A stretch of 5,671 bases of DNA from Flavihumibacter sp. (GTDB lineage: Bacteria > Bacteroidota > Bacteroidia > Chitinophagales > Chitinophagaceae): assembly GCA_025455285.1 (NCBI GenBank), contig JALOMU010000139.1:1-5671 (forward strand), given 5' to 3'. The notes under the pieces are model-generated. The model saw only the letters and a program-made list of their open reading frames with translations, searched no databases and had not been told where the DNA came from. The position numbers and the translations under genes are program-made. Shown one piece after another: positions 1-5,671 of the stretch; the stretch's first letter is position 1, and each line of letters opens with the position of its first letter.

Positions 1-65
1 GAAAAGTGTTGTTGCCAAAACCTGAAGGACAGGGAGCTCCCCGTCAACAGGAAGGTGAGAACTGA
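1..65 (+). CDS. C-terminal tail of an unidentified upstream gene (partial)
   Basis: The reading frame beginning at base 3 is open from the window edge and ends at TGA 63-65. It gives a hydrophilic tail reading KVLLPKPEGQGAPRQQEGEN. The stop is followed 22 bases later by a clear rightward intrinsic terminator, as expected for the end of a rightward gene. The peptide is too short and low in information for me to name a family. An alternative is the frame beginning at base 2, which would stop at TGA 23-25 after KSVVAKT. Frame 1 stays open past the prmA start and is unlikely to be coding. The choice of frame is inference. Confidence 0.4.
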   Translation, partial: KVLLPKPEGQGAPRQQEGEN

Positions 66-87
66 TTTCTCTGATCAAATAAACTCC

Positions 88-119
88 AAACCCCGGTCCT
101 GTATCGGGGTTTGTTTTTT
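88..119 (+). terminator. Intrinsic terminator just upstream of prmA
   Basis: AAACCCCG (88-95) is perfectly complementary to CGGGGTTT (105-112), giving an 8-bp stem that a G-U pair (96/104) could extend. The loop is about 7-9 bases, and a run of six T follows at 114-119. It fits a rho-independent terminator for the gene ending at 65. It is odd that it finishes only 5 bases before the prmA start codon. Confidence 0.75.
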
Positions 120-124
120 AAACT

Positions 125-946
125 ATGGCAAATTCATACCAACAGGTTCGAATCCCGGTAAAAGAACTGGAAACCAGGGAAATAGTAATCGCCCTTCTGG
201 CAGATGCTGGATACGAAGGTTTTGAAGAAAGCCGGGAAGAACTTCTGGCCTTTATCCCGGTTGACCAGTTCGATGCTGCACTACTGACCGAATTACTGCA
301 TCCATTTAGCCTTACATCAGAAGCAACAACAATTGAACAACGTAACTGGAATGCAGAGTGGGAAGCTGGCTTTCAACCCGTTCAGGTAGGAGAATTCTGC
401 CTGATCCGCGCCGATTTTCACCCAGGCTTGGATACTGTTCGCCACGATCTGATCATTACTCCCAAAATGAGCTTCGGAACCGGGCATCATGCCACCACCT
501 ATCAAATGGTAGATGCCATGCAGGGACTTGATTTCACCGATAAATCAGTACTCGATTTCGGCACCGGTACGGGCATCCTGGCTATCTTGGCTGTCAAAAT
601 GGGAGCTGCTTCTGTAGTAGCAATTGATAACGATAGCTGGAGCATTGAAAACACAAAAGAAAATATTGAACGCAACCAGGTGAAGGGGATTTCAGTCTTA
701 GAACTGGATCATTTAAATGAGTTGCCGGTTTTTGACATTATTCTGGCAAATATCAATAAAAGGGTGATCCTTGATCAGATCGGAAACATGGTAGCTCATT
801 GCGCACCGGGTGGGAAGATTTTAATCAGCGGTCTGCTGGTAGGTGATAAACCGGATTTGCGTGCCGCAATAGAAGAACTGCCAGTTTCGTTACTTAAACA
901 AACAAATAAGGATAGTTGGTTATGTTGGTGCCTTGAACGGAACTGA
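125..946 (+). CDS. prmA: Ribosomal protein L11 methyltransferase PrmA
   Basis: This is a cytoplasmic SAM-dependent class I methyltransferase. The family methylates the N-terminal amino group and lysines of ribosomal protein L11. The protein is 273 residues, a little shorter than the roughly 293 of E. coli PrmA, mainly because of a reduced N-terminal substrate-recognition domain (about 1-65). Visible motifs are NWNAEWE (74-80), the family signature PKMSFGTGHHATT (113-125), the SAM-binding glycine motif LDFGTGTGILAI (143-154), the acidic AIDND at the end of strand 2 (166-170), and the catalytic-face LANIN motif (207-211). The ATG at 125 puts MANSYQQVRI where relatives begin. No Shine-Dalgarno is visible, which is normal for Bacteroidota. 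The start lies 5 bases after a terminator T-run, so its transcript must begin in or before that hairpin. plsY follows after 77 bases. Confidence 0.95.
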   Translation: MANSYQQVRIPVKELETREIVIALLADAGYEGFEESREELLAFIPVDQFDAALLTELLHPFSLTSEATTIEQRNWNAEWEAGFQPVQVGEFCLIRADFHPGLDTVRHDLIITPKMSFGTGHHATTYQMVDAMQGLDFTDKSVLDFGTGTGILAILAVKMGAASVVAIDNDSWSIENTKENIERNQVKGISVLELDHLNELPVFDIILANINKRVILDQIGNMVAHCAPGGKILISGLLVGDKPDLRAAIEELPVSLLKQTNKDSWLCWCLERN

Positions 947-995
947 CACCGGATAAATGAAATTGAAAGGAAGGATTTTCGTATCTTAATTTCCT

Positions 996-1003
996 TATTT
1001 TTG
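996..1003 (+). promoter_or_regulatory. Candidate -7 promoter element for plsY
   Basis: TATTTTTG is an exact match to the Bacteroidota -7 consensus TAnnTTTG. It would place transcription start near 1008 and give a leader of about 16 bases before the plsY ATG. I see no TTG or TTTG at the usual 17-23 base spacing upstream, so the -33 half is missing or degenerate. The AT-rich setting means a chance match is possible. Confidence 0.45.
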
Positions 1004-1023
1004 GAATCCAACTCAACACTCGC

Positions 1024-1671
1024 ATGAAAGAGGCTCTTCTGATTATACTTGCCTACTGTATTGGCTCTATTCCAACGGCTGTTTGGGTAAGTAAGTACTA
1101 TTTTGGGATTGATATTCGTGAATATGGCTCCGGAAATGCCGGTGCAACCAATACCTTCCGTGTGCTGGGTTCTAAATGGGGAACCCTGGTGATGGTCATC
1201 GATGTGCTCAAAGGACTGGCAGCCGTTAAATTAGCTTTATTACTTCCTTACTATATTGAAAACGATCTTGCACTAACCAACTTCCAGATCGGATTAGGTA
1301 TGGCCGCTGTACTGGGCCATATTTTCCCCATCTGGGCGCAATTTAAAGGGGGTAAAGGAGTAGCAACTTTATTCGGACTAGTGATTGGAATTTCTCCCTG
1401 GACTGCTCTGTGTTGCTCCGGAATCTTCTTACTTGTTCTCTATTTAACACGTTTTGTCTCACTAAGTTCGATCCTTGCTAGTATTGCTTTCCCTATTTTT
1501 ATCCTGGTTATTTTTAATGTGGATAACCATGCTTATCGGGTTTTTGCAATTGTAGTTGCACTTCTGGTGATACTTACCCATCAGAAAAATATCAGCCGCC
1601 TGCTCAAGGGTAGTGAAAGCAAGGTTCCTATTCTTAAGTACCGCGACCGGAAACGAAAAATGAAATCCTGA
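1024..1671 (+). CDS. plsY: Acyl-phosphate:glycerol-3-phosphate acyltransferase PlsY
   Basis: PlsY is an integral inner-membrane enzyme that transfers the acyl group from acyl-phosphate (made by PlsX) to position 1 of sn-glycerol-3-phosphate. This gives lysophosphatidic acid, the first committed step of phospholipid synthesis. All three family motifs are present: SGNAGATN (36-43) with R46, GHIFPIWAQFKGGKGVAT (98-115) with the glycine-rich phosphate loop KGGKG, and HQKNISRLLKGSE (186-198). GSIPTA (14-19) and DVLKG (60-64) are also typical. Hydrophobic segments lie at roughly 3-21, 52-76, 87-104, 113-141, 146-165 and 171-186, and the C-terminus is strongly basic. The 215-residue length is normal. 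The ATG at 1024 begins directly with the first membrane segment, as in relatives. plsX is not in the window. Confidence 0.96.
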   Translation: MKEALLIILAYCIGSIPTAVWVSKYYFGIDIREYGSGNAGATNTFRVLGSKWGTLVMVIDVLKGLAAVKLALLLPYYIENDLALTNFQIGLGMAAVLGHIFPIWAQFKGGKGVATLFGLVIGISPWTALCCSGIFLLVLYLTRFVSLSSILASIAFPIFILVIFNVDNHAYRVFAIVVALLVILTHQKNISRLLKGSESKVPILKYRDRKRKMKS

Positions 1672-1674
1672 GCG

Positions 1675-1682
1675 TAGCTTTG
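1675..1682 (+). promoter_or_regulatory. Candidate -7 promoter element for the M48 protease gene
   Basis: TAGCTTTG matches TAnnTTTG exactly and begins 4 bases after the plsY stop codon. The predicted start of transcription is near 1687, giving a leader of about 46 bases. No recognisable -33 TTG lies at normal spacing, since that stretch is the A/G-rich end of plsY. The element overlaps the left arm of the inverted repeat at 1680-1698. Confidence 0.45.
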
Positions 1683-1698
1683 TACCCATCTGGTACAA
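1680..1698 (+). repeat. Inverted repeat TTGTACC-N5-GGTACAA, possible operator
   Basis: This is a perfect 7-bp inverted repeat with a 5-base spacer (CATCT), in the gap between plsY and the M48 gene. No T-run follows, so it is not a normal intrinsic terminator. It spans the predicted transcription start. Its right half-site GGTACAA recurs as GGTATAA exactly 21 bases downstream (1692 to 1713). A binding site for a dimeric regulator is an inference. Confidence 0.4.
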
Positions 1699-1706
1699 GA
1701 ATTGAA

Positions 1707-1718
1707 TATACCGGTATA
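1707..1718 (+). repeat. Perfect 12-bp palindrome TATACCGGTATA, possible second operator
   Basis: TATACCGGTATA reads identically on both strands and lies in the 5' leader of the M48 gene, 14 bases before its ATG. Its half-sites (TATACC and GGTATA) resemble those of the inverted repeat at 1680-1698. The two sites may therefore be related binding sites two helical turns apart. The regulator, if any, is unknown. Confidence 0.35.
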
Positions 1719-1732
1719 AACCCGCTACAACA

Positions 1733-2545
1733 ATGAAAAAAATACTGTTGTCCCTATTGGTCATTGGCAGCCTTGCTTCCTGTTCCCGTAACCCGATTAC
1801 AGGCAGAAATCAGTTGTCCCTGTTTTCAGAAGCAGAAATCCAGACCATGGCCGCATCCGAATATCAGTCTTTCCTAAGTCAGAATAAAGTGGTGAGCACT
1901 ACAGTAAGCAAAGATGCTGAAATGGTTCGCCGGATTGGCACCCGTATTTCTAACGCGGTTACACAATATTATACCTCTAAAGGACTTCAAAGTGAATTGG
2001 CCGGATACAAATGGGAATATAACCTGGTAGATTCCAAGGAGGTCAACGCCTGGTGTATGCCTGGGGGAAAAATTGTAGTATACACGGGACTTTTACCAAT
2101 AACCCAAAACGAAGCAGCACTGGCGGTAGTTATGGGCCATGAAATTGCCCACGCACTTGCCAAACATGGCAATGAAAGAATGAGCCAGGGAATGGTTCAA
2201 CAATTAGGTGGTGTGGCGCTGGCGGTTGCTACAGCTAATAAACCTGCGCAAACGCAGCAATTATTTATGACAGCATATGGACTTGGTTCTACTTATGGAG
2301 CAATGCTGCCTTTTTCAAGAAGTAATGAACTGGAAGCAGATAAATTTGGTCTGATTTTCACTGCCATGGCAGGATATAATCCACAGGAAGCAATTCCTCT
2401 TTGGCAACGCATGGCAGCAGCAAGCGGAGGCAATCGTCCACCGGAATTTGCAAGCACCCATCCGGCAGAGGAAACAAGGATTGAAAAATTGAAGGAAATG
2501 ATGCCTGAGGCGCTGAAATATTATAAGCCTGTAAGCAATAAATAA
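1733..2545 (+). CDS. M48 family metalloprotease, lipoprotein (LoiP/BepA-like)
   Basis: A predicted zinc metalloprotease anchored as a lipoprotein in the cell envelope. The N-terminus MKKILLSLLVIGSLASC is a lipoprotein signal with lipobox LASC, acylated Cys at 17. The following SRNPITGR lacks the acidic surface-export signal of some Bacteroidota lipoproteins, so a periplasm-facing location is likely. The M48 catalytic motif HEIAH is at 136-140 (zinc ligands H136 and H140, catalytic E137). NELEADKFG (198-206) supplies the third zinc ligand, probably E199. STHPAEETRI (241-250) is a conserved family C-terminal motif. NPITGRNQLSLFSEAE (20-35) is also typical of the envelope M48 lipoproteins. At 270 residues it has no TPR tail, so it is closer to E. 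coli LoiP than to BepA in architecture. Relatives degrade or help fold outer-membrane proteins; the substrate here cannot be read from sequence. ATG 1733 is set by the signal peptide. Confidence 0.92.
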   Translation: MKKILLSLLVIGSLASCSRNPITGRNQLSLFSEAEIQTMAASEYQSFLSQNKVVSTTVSKDAEMVRRIGTRISNAVTQYYTSKGLQSELAGYKWEYNLVDSKEVNAWCMPGGKIVVYTGLLPITQNEAALAVVMGHEIAHALAKHGNERMSQGMVQQLGGVALAVATANKPAQTQQLFMTAYGLGSTYGAMLPFSRSNELEADKFGLIFTAMAGYNPQEAIPLWQRMAAASGGNRPPEFASTHPAEETRIEKLKEMMPEALKYYKPVSNK

Positions 2546-2557
2546 ATTAATCAGGTC

Positions 2558-2598
2558 AAAAAATACCCGATTGGCCCGCCAAAGGCGGGTATTTTTTT
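2558..2598 (+). terminator. Intrinsic terminator after the M48 gene, possibly bidirectional
   Basis: Two competing hairpins share one 3' arm. The compact one is CCCGCC (2575-2580) with GGCGGG (2584-2589), loop AAA, followed by TA and eight T. The larger one is AAAAAATACCCG (2558-2569) with CGGGTATTTTTT (2586-2597), a 12-bp stem whose loop can hold a small TTGG/CCAA hairpin (2571-2574 with 2579-2582). The leading A-run becomes a U-run on the opposite strand, so it could also stop leftward transcription. Confidence 0.85.
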
Positions 2599-2606
2599 TA
2601 CCTTTG
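2599..2606 (+). promoter_or_regulatory. Candidate -7 promoter element for the YdeI-family gene
   Basis: TACCTTTG is an exact TAnnTTTG match. It starts immediately after the T-run of the preceding terminator. A TTGG at 2571-2574 lies 24-25 bases upstream, slightly beyond the usual -33 spacing. The predicted start of transcription near 2611 gives a leader of about 36 bases before ATG 2647. Confidence 0.6.
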
Positions 2607-2646
2607 TAGCCGGTTCATTGATCTTTTATATTAAAAAGTTTCTGAT

Positions 2647-3318
2647 ATGTCGCAAGCTTTGTTAGAAAAGCTCCAGTACAAAGAAGAAAAAAATCTGCTC
2701 ATTCAAGGATTGCCATCCTCCATCGAAAAGCAATTTAATAAGCTCACTTTCGCAAAAAATGTTACCCCACTGCTGAAAAGCAGAAGGATTGATTTTGCGC
2801 TGGTGTTTGCGATCAATGAAAATCAGCTCAACAATATTCTGGAGGATGTGCTTCCGGCTCTGCACGAGGAAAGCAAATTCTGGATAGCCTATCCGAAGGC
2901 GGCATCCAAAATTGCCACCAATCTCAACCGCGATTGCAGTTGGGAACGGGTGGTGAGTGCAGGTTACCAGGAAGTTCGGCAGGTTGCCCTCGACTCTGTA
3001 TGGAGCGCCTTACGCTTTAAGAAAAATGAACAAATTCCTCAACTAAGCAGAGCCTCTGCCAATGGTGGGATACCGGCAGCCATTGAAGGAGTTGATTTTG
3101 TTTCGCGTACAATCGAAATTCCTGAAGCGTTACAGAAACAACTTCAATTAAAGAAATACAAAAAAGCACTTGAAAACTTTGAACAACTTTCTTTCACAAA
3201 CAAAAAAGAATATGTTCAATGGATAACGAGCGCCAAAAAAGAAGAGACTCGTCAGAACCGGTTAATTGCTACGGTTGAAAAATTGCTGGCAGGCAAAAAG
3301 AATCCATCTGAAAAATAG
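2647..3318 (+). CDS. YdeI/OmpD-associated family protein with DUF3052-like N-terminal domain
   Basis: The protein has 223 residues, with no signal peptide or membrane segment, so it is probably cytoplasmic. The C-terminal part (about 158-217: IPEALQ..., ALENFEQLSFTNKKEYVQWI, AKKEETRQNRL, ATVEKLLAGKK) fits the YdeI/OmpD-associated (OmdA, bacteriocin-protection) domain. Its hallmark is the F-x-x-L-S...EY..WI..AKK..TR..R pattern. The N-terminal part (about 15-125) resembles DUF3052: a hydrophobic strand IDFALVFA (48-55), then FWIAYPKAASKIATNLNRD (78-96), and VALDSVWSALRFKK (113-126). An alanine/glycine-containing linker near 136-146 joins the two parts. The biochemical role is unknown. Family members have been linked to resistance to envelope stress and antimicrobial peptides, and I would not claim that here. 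The gene has its own promoter-like element and converges on dnaG, stop to stop with a 6-base gap. The family call is from remembered motifs. Confidence 0.8.
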   Translation: MSQALLEKLQYKEEKNLLIQGLPSSIEKQFNKLTFAKNVTPLLKSRRIDFALVFAINENQLNNILEDVLPALHEESKFWIAYPKAASKIATNLNRDCSWERVVSAGYQEVRQVALDSVWSALRFKKNEQIPQLSRASANGGIPAAIEGVDFVSRTIEIPEALQKQLQLKKYKKALENFEQLSFTNKKEYVQWITSAKKEETRQNRLIATVEKLLAGKKNPSEK

Positions 3319-3324
3319 GGAAGG

Positions 3325-5259
3325 TTAGCGCACGATCACCGTTCCCAGTTGCTGTAATAACTCTCTTTCCATCTGCTTTAAGGCCTGATGCGTTTGAAGC
3401 AGGGTAATCTGCTCATCCTCACTATGTGGTTGTGCAAGGTCTTTCTGGTTCTCTTCCATCATGCGTTTGATCTTTCGTAGTTTAAGATAACGCAGCGTTG
3501 CGAGAACTTCTTCCTTGTACATTTCGTCCCTGCTCGTAACCGGTAAGCGGAATTTGTTTTTCCATTTATCGCTCACCTCATAGGGAAACTCCATAAGGGA
3601 AACTACCAGCGCACTCATTGCCTGGTTCTCCATATAATAGAAATGCCGTGGAGTAGGTTCCATACCTGCCTGGTACCATGTTTTATACGTTTGGGCAATT
3701 TCCCATAATTGTTTATTGTCAAAAAACTCCTCATCATCCAGCTCCTCAAAAAGGAAATCTGCCACCCGTTTCTCATTCTCCCAGGGCTTTAAGCCAAATT
3801 CAATCAATGCATGTATAACCGCTTTCTCCTGTAATTCATCTTTCTGAAGCAGGAAGAAACTTTCATCGTATTGTTCGGCGGTTTCCGGATTCCCATCGAA
3901 AAAAGGGGCATCTGTTTCAGGCGCAGCCTTTGCTTCCAACTTCTGGATCTTCTCCCGGATAAACTTGTTCACCAGGTTATTCAATCCGGCCTCTTCAATC
4001 TTTAGTAAAGCAGCACATTGCCGGATATAATCCTGCTGTTTGGTGAAGTCTTCCGCTTTGTTGATCCTGGATAATGTTTCAGCGATCTGATTTACGACCG
4101 CCGCTTTTTTCTGACTGTCATTACCGGCATCCTTAAGGGAAACTTCAACCTGGAAAAGGATGAAATCTTTTTTATTATCAGCTACAAATTGGCGAAAGGC
4201 TTCCGCACCCACTTTTTTAACGTAACTATCCGGGTCTTCCTTATCCGGAATCAGCACCAGCTTTACATTCAGCCCTTCTTCCAATGCCATATCCAATCCC
4301 CGAAGCGCTGCTTTGACTCCCGCCGCATCGCCATCATAGACAATGGTAAGATTATTGGTGTATTTTTTTACGAGACGAATTTGATCTGTTGTAAGTGAAG
4401 TCCCACCACTGGCCACCACATTTTCAACCCCTGCCTGGTGCAGAGAAGTAACATCCGTATACCCTTCCACCAACAGGCATTCATCCAGTTTATCAATTAC
4501 CTGTCGCGCGAAATACATCCCATATAAAATCCTGCTTTTGACATAGATTTCATTTTCAGGGGTGTTGATATACTTGGGAGCCCGATCGTTCTTCTTAATG
4601 ATCCGCGCACCAAATCCAATAACTTTTCCCGTGGTATTATGAACAGGGAAAATGATCCGGCCGCGGTAATTATCCACCAGCTCTTCGTTTCTGAGTGCAG
4701 CCAGTCCGGATTTGATCAGGAGGTCGCGGTTGTATTGTTTGGCCAAAGCCTCCTGTACAAATGCTGTTCGATCCTCCTTACAATAGCCGATTTGAAATTT
4801 TTCTATGATCGCATCGGTAAATCCGCGTTCTTTCAGGTAAGCCAGACCAATAGTCTGACCTTCTTCATCTTCCAGCAGTGTTTTGGAGAAATACTGCTGT
4901 GCAAAACTATTCAGGATGTAAAGGCTATCTGCAACCTGCAGCTGCTGGCGCTTTTCGGCACTTACTTCCGTTTCTTCTACCTCTATGTTGTAGCGATTGG
5001 CCAGCCATCGTAACGCTTCCACATAGGAAAACTTCTCATGTTCCATAAGGAAACTGATCGTATTACCGCTTTTGCCACAACCGAAACATTTATAGATCTC
5101 TTTATTAGCAGAAACAGTGAAACTGGGTGTCTTCTCATTGTGAAAAGGGCAGAGGCCAAGATAATTCGTTCCCCTTTTTTTTAGTTTCACGTAAGAGCCA
5201 ACCACATCAATAATATCAATCCTGTTGAGGATTTGCTGTATGGTAGTTGGAGAGATCAT
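3325..5259 (-). CDS. dnaG: DNA primase DnaG
   Basis: DnaG synthesises the RNA primers for replication forks, working with the replicative helicase. The chosen start is the ATG at 5257-5259, giving 644 residues and the N-terminus MISPTTIQQILNRIDII, as expected for Bacteroidota DnaG. The frame extends four codons to a TTG at 5271, which I judge not to be the start. The zinc-binding domain has CPFHNEKTPSF with C37 and H40, then KCFGCGKSGN with C58 and C61 (the CHC2 finger). The catalytic core includes YRGRIIFPVHN (198-208) and FGARI (216-220). The TOPRIM domain has LLVEGYTDV (262-270, catalytic E265), VYDGDAAGVKAALR (307-320, metal-binding D309 and D311) and PDKEDPDSY (338-346). The segment after about 430 is acidic, helical and poorly conserved, as expected for the helicase-interacting domain. 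The length exceeds E. coli's 581 but is usual for this phylum. No clear terminator follows the stop codon. Confidence 0.96.
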   Translation of the reverse strand: MISPTTIQQILNRIDIIDVVGSYVKLKKRGTNYLGLCPFHNEKTPSFTVSANKEIYKCFGCGKSGNTISFLMEHEKFSYVEALRWLANRYNIEVEETEVSAEKRQQLQVADSLYILNSFAQQYFSKTLLEDEEGQTIGLAYLKERGFTDAIIEKFQIGYCKEDRTAFVQEALAKQYNRDLLIKSGLAALRNEELVDNYRGRIIFPVHNTTGKVIGFGARIIKKNDRAPKYINTPENEIYVKSRILYGMYFARQVIDKLDECLLVEGYTDVTSLHQAGVENVVASGGTSLTTDQIRLVKKYTNNLTIVYDGDAAGVKAALRGLDMALEEGLNVKLVLIPDKEDPDSYVKKVGAEAFRQFVADNKKDFILFQVEVSLKDAGNDSQKKAAVVNQIAETLSRINKAEDFTKQQDYIRQCAALLKIEEAGLNNLVNKFIREKIQKLEAKAAPETDAPFFDGNPETAEQYDESFFLLQKDELQEKAVIHALIEFGLKPWENEKRVADFLFEELDDEEFFDNKQLWEIAQTYKTWYQAGMEPTPRHFYYMENQAMSALVVSLMEFPYEVSDKWKNKFRLPVTSRDEMYKEEVLATLRYLKLRKIKRMMEENQKDLAQPHSEDEQITLLQTHQALKQMERELLQQLGTVIVR

Positions 5260-5289
5260 GGGGGAAGGCAATTTACACCTTATTTCAAC

Positions 5290-5297
5290 TAGTTTTG
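5290..5297 (+). promoter_or_regulatory. Candidate -7 promoter element for tcdA
   Basis: TAGTTTTG is an exact TAnnTTTG match in the 58-base gap between the divergent dnaG and tcdA genes. It predicts a transcription start near 5302 and a leader of about 16 bases before ATG 5318. No -33 TTG is seen at the usual spacing. I see no exact -7 match for dnaG on the other strand; the nearest is TAAATTG, one base short. Confidence 0.45.
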
Positions 5298-5317
5298 CGA
5301 CTTCAAAATTTGTTTCT

Positions 5318-5671
5318 ATGATTCCTTACTGGATGTCGAGAACCCAGCTGCTATTAGGTGATGAACCGATTGAACAACTCATGGGTAGTCATGTGCTGGT
5401 TGTGGGGTTAGGTGGTGTTGGTGGTATTTGTGCTGAAATGATTGCGAGATCCGGGGTAGGAAAGATGACGATTGTAGATGCTGATACGGTTGATCTCAGC
5501 AATGGCAACCGCCAGATTCCGGCCCTGCATTCTACCGCAGGCAAATTGAAGGCGGAAGTGATGGCAGCACGGCTTCGGGATATCAACCCTGAACTTGATC
5601 TGACCGTTCTCCCAACTTATATGGAAAAAGAAAAAGCTGCGGAACTGGTTCTATCTGCCCCCTACGATTAT
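5318..5671 (+). CDS. tcdA: tRNA threonylcarbamoyladenosine dehydratase TcdA (N-terminal part, cut by window end)
   Basis: TcdA is an E1-like (ThiF/MoeB superfamily) enzyme. It uses ATP to dehydrate t6A at position 37 of ANN-decoding tRNAs into cyclic t6A. The first 118 codons are present and the frame is open at the window edge. The nucleotide-binding loop VVGLGGVGG is at 28-36, with a final Gly where Ser is more common. IVDADTVDLSNGNRQIPAL (52-70) contains the acidic ATP-ribose contact near D54 and the NRQ motif that separates TcdA from ThiF and MoeB. KLKAEVMAARLRDINPE (76-92) closely matches the E. coli TcdA motif. The remaining catalytic half and C-terminus lie outside the window. ATG 5318 is preferred because MIPYWMSRTQLLLG fits relatives; ATG 5333 (MSRTQLLLG) is a possible alternative. 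The gene diverges from dnaG. Confidence 0.88.
   Translation, partial: MIPYWMSRTQLLLGDEPIEQLMGSHVLVVGLGGVGGICAEMIARSGVGKMTIVDADTVDLSNGNRQIPALHSTAGKLKAEVMAARLRDINPELDLTVLPTYMEKEKAAELVLSAPYDY

Noticed and set aside
32..41. 10-bp palindrome GGGAGCTCCC near the window start
   Set aside because: It has no loop, lies inside probable coding sequence and is not repeated elsewhere in the window; probably chance.
967..1002. Possible terminator after prmA (AAGGAA 967-972 with TTCCTT 991-996, then ATTTTT)
   Set aside because: The stem is only 6 bp and AT-rich with an 18-base loop, so it is unlikely to terminate. The same T-rich stretch is better read as the TAnnTTTG element of plsY.
796..1011. Leftward open frame of 71 codons over the prmA end and the prmA-plsY gap
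   Set aside because: Mostly antisense to conserved prmA sequence, with no domain or promoter.
1462..1764. Leftward open frame of 100 codons overlapping plsY and the M48 gene start
   Set aside because: It crosses two well-supported rightward genes and their intergenic promoter region. The translation has no family features.
4189..4398. Rightward open frame of 69 codons opposite dnaG
   Set aside because: Antisense to the TOPRIM region of dnaG. The composition is that of a shadow frame.
4639..5013. Rightward open frame of 124 codons opposite dnaG
   Set aside because: It lies wholly antisense to the zinc-finger and core region of a clearly conserved dnaG. The Cys- and Phe-rich translation has no recognisable domain, and it has no promoter-like element.
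5389..5586. Leftward open frame of 65 codons opposite tcdA
   Set aside because: Antisense to the conserved nucleotide-binding core of tcdA; a shadow frame.
1..5671. Search for a novel multi-gene system, mobile element, CRISPR array or RNA gene
   Set aside because: All genes belong to known families, nearly all of them housekeeping. Gaps are under 80 bases, and I saw no direct-repeat arrays, transposase fragments, tRNA-like folds or regions of foreign composition.

Overview
The window looks like an ordinary housekeeping stretch of a Bacteroidota chromosome, most likely from the Chitinophagaceae or a near relative. Three observations support this. Protein sequences such as the DnaG N-terminus and the plain-Cys lipoprotein match that group in style. 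None of the start codons has a convincing Shine-Dalgarno sequence. Four of the intergenic regions carry exact copies of the Bacteroidota -7 promoter element TAnnTTTG. The family-level placement is from memory of related proteins, not from a search.

Layout, left to right. Bases 1-65 are probably the last codons of an unidentified rightward gene, followed by an intrinsic terminator at 88-119. Four rightward genes follow: prmA (125-946, ribosomal protein L11 methyltransferase), plsY (1024-1671, acyl-phosphate glycerol-3-phosphate acyltransferase), a lipoprotein M48 metalloprotease (1733-2545), and a YdeI/OmpD-associated family protein with a DUF3052-like N-terminus (2647-3318). A terminator that runs straight into a promoter separates the last two. 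Primase dnaG lies leftward (3325-5259), with its stop only 6 bases from the stop of the YdeI-family gene. It is transcribed divergently from tcdA (5318 to beyond the window end), which encodes the tRNA t6A37 dehydratase and is cut off at residue 118.

The genes do not form one pathway. They cover ribosome modification, phospholipid synthesis, envelope protein quality control, replication priming and tRNA modification. Promoter-like elements before plsY, the M48 gene, the YdeI-family gene and tcdA suggest mostly single-gene transcription units rather than one operon. No intergenic gap exceeds 80 bases.

I found no mobile element, CRISPR array, RNA gene, defence system or other novel multi-gene system. 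The points most worth checking are regulatory: two stacked inverted repeats with related half-sites at the M48 promoter, a hairpin almost touching the prmA start codon, and the shared, possibly bidirectional terminator at 2558-2598 facing the convergent dnaG/YdeI pair.
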